Source: Gammaproteobacteria bacterium
GTDB lineage: Bacteria > Pseudomonadota > Gammaproteobacteria > Steroidobacterales > Woeseiaceae
DNA length: 64,000 nucleotides
Direction of reading: 5' to 3'
Assembly (NCBI GenBank): GCA_029863305.1
Contig: JAOTVR010000009.1
Span: 1 to 64,000 of the forward strand
Shown here piece after piece: positions 63,073 through 64,000 of this stretch. Each line of letters starts with the position of its first letter. Position 1 is the first letter of the stretch. The notes under the pieces were generated by a model. The model was given only the letters and a program-made list of their open reading frames with translations, searched no databases and was not told where the DNA came from. The position numbers were made by a program, and so were the translations under genes.

Positions 63073-63981
63073 ATGAACGCTGCTCGTGCCGCGCGCGGTA
63101 TCGATGTCGCCCGGGGCGACGGCTGTTGGCGAGGACAGTTCTTTGCCATGGCGAGTCCCTGCGAAGTCCTTTGCGAGGTTGAGGATGCGGCCGAGGCGCG
63201 ACACCTGACACAGCTCGCAGCGACAGAGGCCTGGCGCATAGAGGACAAGTTCAGCCGGTATGTGCCGGGCAATGTCATCAGTCGGATCAATGAGGCCGGC
63301 GGCTCTGCCGTGTCCGTCGATACGGAAACAGCTCAGCTCATCGACTTCGCCGCCACTCTCTACGAAATCAGCGCCGGGCGCTTCGACATCACCTCCGGTG
63401 TGCTGCGGCGTGTCTGGCGTTTTGATGGTGGCGGCAAGATCCCGGGCAAGGCCGAGGTCGCAGAGGCGCTGCAGTATGTGGGCTGGGGAAAGGTCACCTG
63501 GAAAACGCCCGTGCTGCGCATGAAAAAGGGCATGGAGATCGATTTCGGCGGCATCGGCAAGGAATTCGCCGTTGATCGGGCCGCCGGGCTGGTGCGTGAA
63601 GCCAGCGCTGCAAGCTGCTTGCTCAATTTTGGTGGCGACCTCGTTGCGATCAGAAAACCCGTCTTGCGGGATGCCTGGAAGGTCGGGATCGAGGCACTCG
63701 AGTCGGCCGCAACAGACGTGCAAAAGCTCATTGACCTGAAGGTGGGTGGACTGGCAACCAGTGGCGATGCACGACGTTTCCTGATGCATGAGGGCGTTCG
63801 CTACAGCCACATCCTCGATCCACGAACCGGCTGGCCGATGCGAAATGCGCCACGATCGATCACAGTGGCCGCCGATACCTGTACGCAGGCGGGCATGCTC
63901 AGCACGCTGGCCATACTTGAAGGTGTGGCCGCAGAGTCGTTTCTGGATGCGCAAGGCGTGCGCTATTGGGCCAATCGCTGA
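63073..63981 (+). CDS. apbE: ApbE-family FAD:protein FMN transferase
   Basis: 302 residues. Family blocks are present: FFAMASPCEVLCEV, KFSRYVPGNVISRINEAG, GRFDITSGVLRRVWRF, IDFGGIGKEFAVDRAA, CLLNFGGDLVAI, GGLATSGDARRF, SHILDPRTGWPM and AADTCTQAGMLSTLA. The metal-binding Asp in the usual A-D-x-(L)-(A/S)-T segment is Gly274 here (AGMLST), so activity may differ. No signal peptide is evident, although ApbE proteins are usually exported. Last gene of the cassette, complete in the window. A partial hairpin (63981-63999) follows its stop. Confidence 0.88.
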   Translation: MNAARAARGIDVARGDGCWRGQFFAMASPCEVLCEVEDAAEARHLTQLAATEAWRIEDKFSRYVPGNVISRINEAGGSAVSVDTETAQLIDFAATLYEISAGRFDITSGVLRRVWRFDGGGKIPGKAEVAEALQYVGWGKVTWKTPVLRMKKGMEIDFGGIGKEFAVDRAAGLVREASAASCLLNFGGDLVAIRKPVLRDAWKVGIEALESAATDVQKLIDLKVGGLATSGDARRFLMHEGVRYSHILDPRTGWPMRNAPRSITVAADTCTQAGMLSTLAILEGVAAESFLDAQGVRYWANR

Positions 63982-64000
63982 GGCGGCGACTAAGCGCCTG

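Overview
The window reads as one contiguous stretch of a free-living gammaproteobacterial chromosome, probably from the Xanthomonadales/Woeseiales/Chromatiales side. This placement is inferred from gene content: a fused lysC-lysA, a complete his operon headed by a TrpR-like YerC protein, an S-box (SAM-I) leader in front of metB, a TonB2-type operon, type II secretion with a rhombosortase, and a bacterial FAS/pab/mltG/tmk/holB/pilZ cluster. Coding density is very high, with many ATGA, GTGA or CTGA stop/start overlaps. I see no rRNA, tRNA, CRISPR array, prophage or insertion sequence.

Positions 1-8333 (mostly +): the 3' part of a Ser/Thr kinase gene with Calx-beta sensor domains, ilvD, a leader with a likely transcription attenuator, the fused aspartokinase/diaminopimelate decarboxylase gene, a glutathione S-transferase and an M1-family lipoprotein peptidase. 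Positions 8330-15412 (-): yerC-hisG-hisD-hisC-hisB-hisH-hisA-hisF-hisE, a single operon without hisI. Its hisF appears to start at an ATT codon behind a perfect Shine-Dalgarno. A near-palindrome lies in its promoter region. Positions 15555-17044 (+): promoter, SAM-I riboswitch and metB.

Positions 17041-22953 (-): promoter, branched-chain leader peptide, terminator, then ilvC-leuA-leuC-leuD-leuB. This is a classical ribosome-mediated attenuation layout, and leuB seems to start at CTG. With ilvD at the left end, most of the Val/Leu pathway is in this window. Positions 23092-28932 (+): a structured untranslated leader and a TonB2-like energy-transduction operon (DUF3450, TtpC-like, ExbB, two ExbDs, TonB, TPR protein). 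Positions 29041-34455: ferredoxin, peroxiredoxin, etfBA (-), a sulfurtransferase, a small DUF6491-like lipoprotein and an alaA-like aminotransferase. Positions 34456-40435 (+): an AddB-like/AddA-like nuclease-helicase pair for double-strand-break processing.

Positions 40426-45927 (-): pseudopilin and assembly genes gspGHIJKLMN, with a divergent rhombosortase gene next to gspG. Positions 46610-55313 (+): fabD-fabG-acpP-fabF-pabB-pabC-mltG-tmk-holB-pilZ. Positions 55343-59335 (-): a cyclic-nucleotide-binding-fold/rhodanese fusion, a FadJ-type beta-oxidation enzyme and an EEP-family phosphodiesterase. Positions 59466-64000 (+): an orphan TIR-like (ThsB-like) protein, a glycerophosphodiesterase, and a compact cassette of exported thioredoxin, DUF4266 lipoprotein, DUF3570 outer-membrane protein and ApbE-type FMN transferase.

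The most promising candidates for undescribed biology are the thioredoxin/DUF4266/DUF3570/ApbE cassette, whose DUF3570 protein carries a flavinylation-like D-x-L-T-G-A-S motif, the orphan TIR-like protein, the unassigned RNA leader of the TonB2 operon, and the two non-canonical start codons.
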